43,716 nt of DNA from Alphaproteobacteria bacterium (GTDB lineage: Bacteria > Pseudomonadota > Alphaproteobacteria > Micropepsales > Micropepsaceae): NCBI GenBank assembly GCA_019242395.1, contig JAFAVP010000164.1, positions 1 to 43,716 of the forward strand, given 5' to 3'. A program made the position numbers and the translations under genes. Under the pieces are notes generated by a model. That model made no database searches, had not been told where the DNA came from, and saw only the letters and a list, made by a program, of their open reading frames with translations. The first letter of the stretch is position 1. Each line of letters opens with the position of its first letter. Positions 41,215 to 43,716 of the stretch are shown here, piece by piece.

Positions 41215-41347
41215 ATTCTTCTGCCCTCTTGCGTCGCAGTTGCGGCGAGTTGCGCTCGCTTGCCTGACCCGCTAATCCTGCTGCCCCGTCAAGGCGTTGG
41301 GCGCCGCCAGACCGGTCTGACCAACCCGATGCAAAGGATCTTCCACA

Positions 41348-42241
41348 GTGAGCGACATCTTCCGCGAAGTCGAGGAGGAAGTCCGCCGCGAGCGCCTCGA
41401 GCGAATCTGGAAGGAGTACGGCGACTACATCGTGGCCGCAGCAGCCCTGGTGATTCTCGCTGCCGCTGCTTTCCGTCTCTGGACGTATTACGAGGCCAGG
41501 GAGCGGGCCCGGGCCTCCAACAGCTATCTTGCTGCACAGCAATTGCTCCAAACTGGGCAGCCGAAGGCTGCTGCCCAGACATTTGCACGCCTGTCTCAGA
41601 CTGCTCCGGGCGGCTATGCCAAACTCTCGCAGCTCCAGGAAGCAGGCGCGCTTGCCGCTTCGGGCAACAAGGCCGCCGCGCTTGCGAACTATCGCCGCCT
41701 GGCAGCGGATAGCGACGAAATGATTTCCGCTGTCGCGCGGATTCGCGCCGCGTGGATTCTGGTGGAAGCGGCACCCAAGGCCGAGGTTGAAAATATGATC
41801 GGCCCGCTTTCGGCGGATAGCAGCCCATGGCAGCCCCTGGCGCGCGAGATCCTCGCCTACGCCGACTATCGTGCTGGGGCCCTTTCCCAGGCGTTGGCCG
41901 AGTTCCGTGCTCTTGCCAAAGATGCAAAGGCGCCGGACGGCGTGCGCGGACGCAGCAACGCCGTCGCCACCTACCTTGCCGCCGGTGGCGACAAGGACGT
42001 CGGCAAGGTGTCGTTCCCGGAAATTGCGGGCCAGCCCAAGGGGGGGGCATCGCAAGCCACTTCCCAAGCAGCCCAGCTTAGGCCGCAAACTCCTGCTCAG
42101 GGAGCATTTGCAGCAGCCGCTCCCAAGGCTGCCGGGGCGGCTGGCAACACGTCCGCGTCCCAGCTGCCACAGAGCAGTCCGTCGTCCCCCACGAGCACAT
42201 CTAAAGGTCAAGCTATTTCTAAGGGTCACGCTCCGAAATGA
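41348..42241 (+). CDS. YfgM-like TPR membrane protein
   Basis: A 297-residue protein with a short cytoplasmic start (MSDIFREVEEEVRRERLERI), one transmembrane helix (about 27-46, YIVAAAALVILAAAAFRLW) and a periplasmic TPR-like region with Ala-rich repeats (QPKAAAQTFARLSQTAPGGY, NKAAALANYRRLAADSDEMI). The C terminus is a long Ser/Ala/Pro/Gln-rich, probably disordered tail. YfgM interacts with SecYEG and periplasmic chaperones, and the gene lies upstream of bamB in many Proteobacteria, as here. It starts with GTG at 41348 after AAAGGATC, and its stop overlaps the bamB ATG (ATGA), so the two are coupled. Confidence 0.88.
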   Translation: MSDIFREVEEEVRRERLERIWKEYGDYIVAAAALVILAAAAFRLWTYYEARERARASNSYLAAQQLLQTGQPKAAAQTFARLSQTAPGGYAKLSQLQEAGALAASGNKAAALANYRRLAADSDEMISAVARIRAAWILVEAAPKAEVENMIGPLSADSSPWQPLAREILAYADYRAGALSQALAEFRALAKDAKAPDGVRGRSNAVATYLAAGGDKDVGKVSFPEIAGQPKGGASQATSQAAQLRPQTPAQGAFAAAAPKAAGAAGNTSASQLPQSSPSSPTSTSKGQAISKGHAPK

Positions 42242-43641
42242 AGTTGGTCCACGTCGTTTGCGGCCTTTCCGCGCTGCTCCTGGCCGGCTGCGCCGAAGTC
42301 GACGCGCTTACCAGTTTCACGAACGGCTGGTTCAGCGGAGGCAAGAAATCCAACATCAAGGGCCAACGCATCTCCATTCTGGCGAGCGACGAATCGCTGA
42401 AACCCGATCCGGAACTTGCGGCCACAAGAGTCGTTCTGCCGCGGCCCTACAAGAACCCGGCGTGGCCCGAACCCGGCGGCTATGCTGCCAATGTGATGTA
42501 TCATTTGGAGGCCAGCGGGCCGCTTCAGGTGGCTTGGCAGCAGCAGGCGGGCAAAGGGTCTGACTCATCGTCGCGGCTGACCGCGGCGCCTATCGTGGCG
42601 GAAAACCGCATCTATGTCCTCGATGCCGAAGAACATCTTTTTGTCTACGACTCGCGCAATGGCACGCCGCTGTGGGACAAGCCCCTTGCGCCGTATGCGG
42701 AGAACAGCATCTGGAATTCGGCATCGTTCGGGCTGATCGGCAAGAACACGTCCATCGACCCTTCCAAGGGATTCGGCGGCGGCGTTGCCTACGATGCCGG
42801 CAAGCTGTTTGTCAGCACCGGGTTCGGCGATGTCTTCGCGCTTGACGCACGGAGCGGCAAGCAACTCTGGACAACCAATCTTCAGGTACCCATTGTCAAT
42901 GCGCCGGTAGCCAATGGCGGCCGCATTTTCGTCTCTTCTGAAGATAATCACTTCTACGCCCTGGCGGAAAACGACGGCCGCAAGCTCTGGGACCATCAAG
43001 GCATCACCGAGAACGCGGGTATCCTGGAGAGCACCAGCGCCGCCGTTGCCGGCGACTACGTCATCGCCCCATACACATCAGGGGAGTTGTATGCCCTGAA
43101 TGTCGCCGATGGGCGGGCTGCCTGGAGTGAAATCCTCACACGGTCGGGTACGCAAACCGCATTGTCCGAGTTGGACGACATCGCCGGCCGGCCTGCCGTC
43201 GATCGCGAGATGGTTTTTGCCATCAGCCATTCCGGCGTGATGGCCGCCATCAACATCAACACGGGGGAGCGGGTCTGGTCGCGCGATCTCGGCGGCATCC
43301 AGACCCCCTGGGCGGCGGGCGACTTCGTTTACGTGCTGACCATCGACTCGCGCCTTCTTTGCCTGCAGCGCAAGGACGGAAAGGTGAAATGGGTTCACCA
43401 GCTGCCGCGCTATGAGGATGAAGAGGATAAGAGCGGGCCGATGGTTTGGACCGGACCCGTGCTGGTTTCCGACCGGCTGATCGTGGTGTCCTCGAACGGG
43501 CGCGCGTACTCCATCTCGCCCTACACGGGGCAGCTCACCGGCAAAACGGACATCCCGGACGGTGCTTACATTTCTCCGGTTGTTGCCAACGGCACCCTTT
43601 ATCTTCTGACCAACGGCGCGCAACTGGTGGCGCTGCGGTAG
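42238..43641 (+). CDS. bamB: BamB-like outer-membrane assembly lipoprotein (PQQ-type beta-propeller)
   Basis: A 467-residue lipoprotein with lipobox LLAGC (Cys18) and an eight-bladed propeller region of Trp-containing repeats such as GTPLWDKPL, GKQLWTTNL, GRKLWDHQG, GERVWSRDL and GKVKWVHQL. BamB supports folding of outer-membrane proteins by the BamA complex. The N-terminal 90 residues before the first blade are longer than in E. coli BamB, as is usual in alphaproteobacteria. It overlaps the YfgM-like gene by ATGA. In related genomes der follows; the 75 bp left here end the window without another gene. Confidence 0.9.
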   Translation: MKLVHVVCGLSALLLAGCAEVDALTSFTNGWFSGGKKSNIKGQRISILASDESLKPDPELAATRVVLPRPYKNPAWPEPGGYAANVMYHLEASGPLQVAWQQQAGKGSDSSSRLTAAPIVAENRIYVLDAEEHLFVYDSRNGTPLWDKPLAPYAENSIWNSASFGLIGKNTSIDPSKGFGGGVAYDAGKLFVSTGFGDVFALDARSGKQLWTTNLQVPIVNAPVANGGRIFVSSEDNHFYALAENDGRKLWDHQGITENAGILESTSAAVAGDYVIAPYTSGELYALNVADGRAAWSEILTRSGTQTALSELDDIAGRPAVDREMVFAISHSGVMAAININTGERVWSRDLGGIQTPWAAGDFVYVLTIDSRLLCLQRKDGKVKWVHQLPRYEDEEDKSGPMVWTGPVLVSDRLIVVSSNGRAYSISPYTGQLTGKTDIPDGAYISPVVANGTLYLLTNGAQLVALR

Positions 43642-43716
43642 CGGGCGATAACGAGCAGGATTCGTATTTCCATCCGTCATTCGCTATTCGCTGTTCGCGA
43701 TGGCTCTCACTGTCGC

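Noticed and set aside
1-43716. tRNA, rRNA, CRISPR arrays, insertion sequences or prophage genes
   Set aside because: None were recognised by reading; xerD is the housekeeping recombinase, not an integrase of a mobile element.

Overview
The window is a gene-dense, high-GC (about 60% or more by eye) piece of an alphaproteobacterial chromosome. The assignment rests on gene content and order: rpmB next to a DUF3108 gene and a phytase-like esterase gene, cobT/cobS, a DnaJ-domain gene divergent from bolA, a CorC/HlyC gene with aroB-aroK, xerD-accA, dnaE, dnaB, alr with an Mla-type ABC pair, radA-cvpA-purF, and a YfgM-like gene with bamB. A GAAC-N7-GAAC motif (the alphaproteobacterial LexA box) and a group of GANTC sites agree with this. 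The order or genus cannot be fixed from the window. No rRNA, tRNA, CRISPR array, insertion sequence or prophage was seen.

Layout. 1-3.4 kb: the tail of a GT9-like glycosyltransferase, a DUF3108 protein, the MeaB GTPase, a degenerate CPBP-like membrane protein and rpmB. 3.4-9.0 kb (mostly minus): phytase-like esterase, CobT, a secreted Cys-rich protein, CobS and a DnaJ-domain protein, then divergent bolA. MeaB and CobST share a cobalamin theme: CobST (with CobN, absent here) inserts cobalt, and MeaB guards the B12-dependent methylmalonyl-CoA mutase. 9.1-14.3 kb: CorC/HlyC protein and aroB-aroK on minus, then a small membrane protein, xerD and accA on plus. 14.3-18.2 kb (minus): an ArsR-controlled set of two SRPBCC genes (one a tandem fusion), DUF1428, two VOC/PhnB proteins, an inverted-repeat element and a GST. 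A 32-bp near-perfect palindrome over the arsR promoter is the likely operator.

18.2-26.7 kb (plus): a lipoprotein, then a LexA-type box in front of a 32-codon gene for a single-span membrane peptide just upstream of dnaE. I regard this as the most interesting item in the window, because its size, topology and predicted SOS control match the Caulobacter division inhibitor SidA. DUF427, a second GST, cfa and dnaB follow; four GANTC sites lie in the dnaB upstream region.

26.7-28.9 kb: two secreted proteins sharing an SGGAxYGH motif, and a small hypothetical gene. 28.9-36.2 kb (plus): alr-mlaE-mlaF and an alpha/beta hydrolase-radA-cvpA-purF run, both with overlapping or near-contiguous genes. 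36.2-41.2 kb is accessory: two alpha/beta hydrolases, an SDR, a Gly/Ser/Gln-only protein with its own terminator, a stand-alone ClpP-like protease and a secreted protein with an HEIGE motif. 41.3-43.6 kb: a YfgM-like TPR protein and BamB of the outer-membrane assembly machinery. Genes are packed so closely that several convergent pairs share or abut their stop codons.
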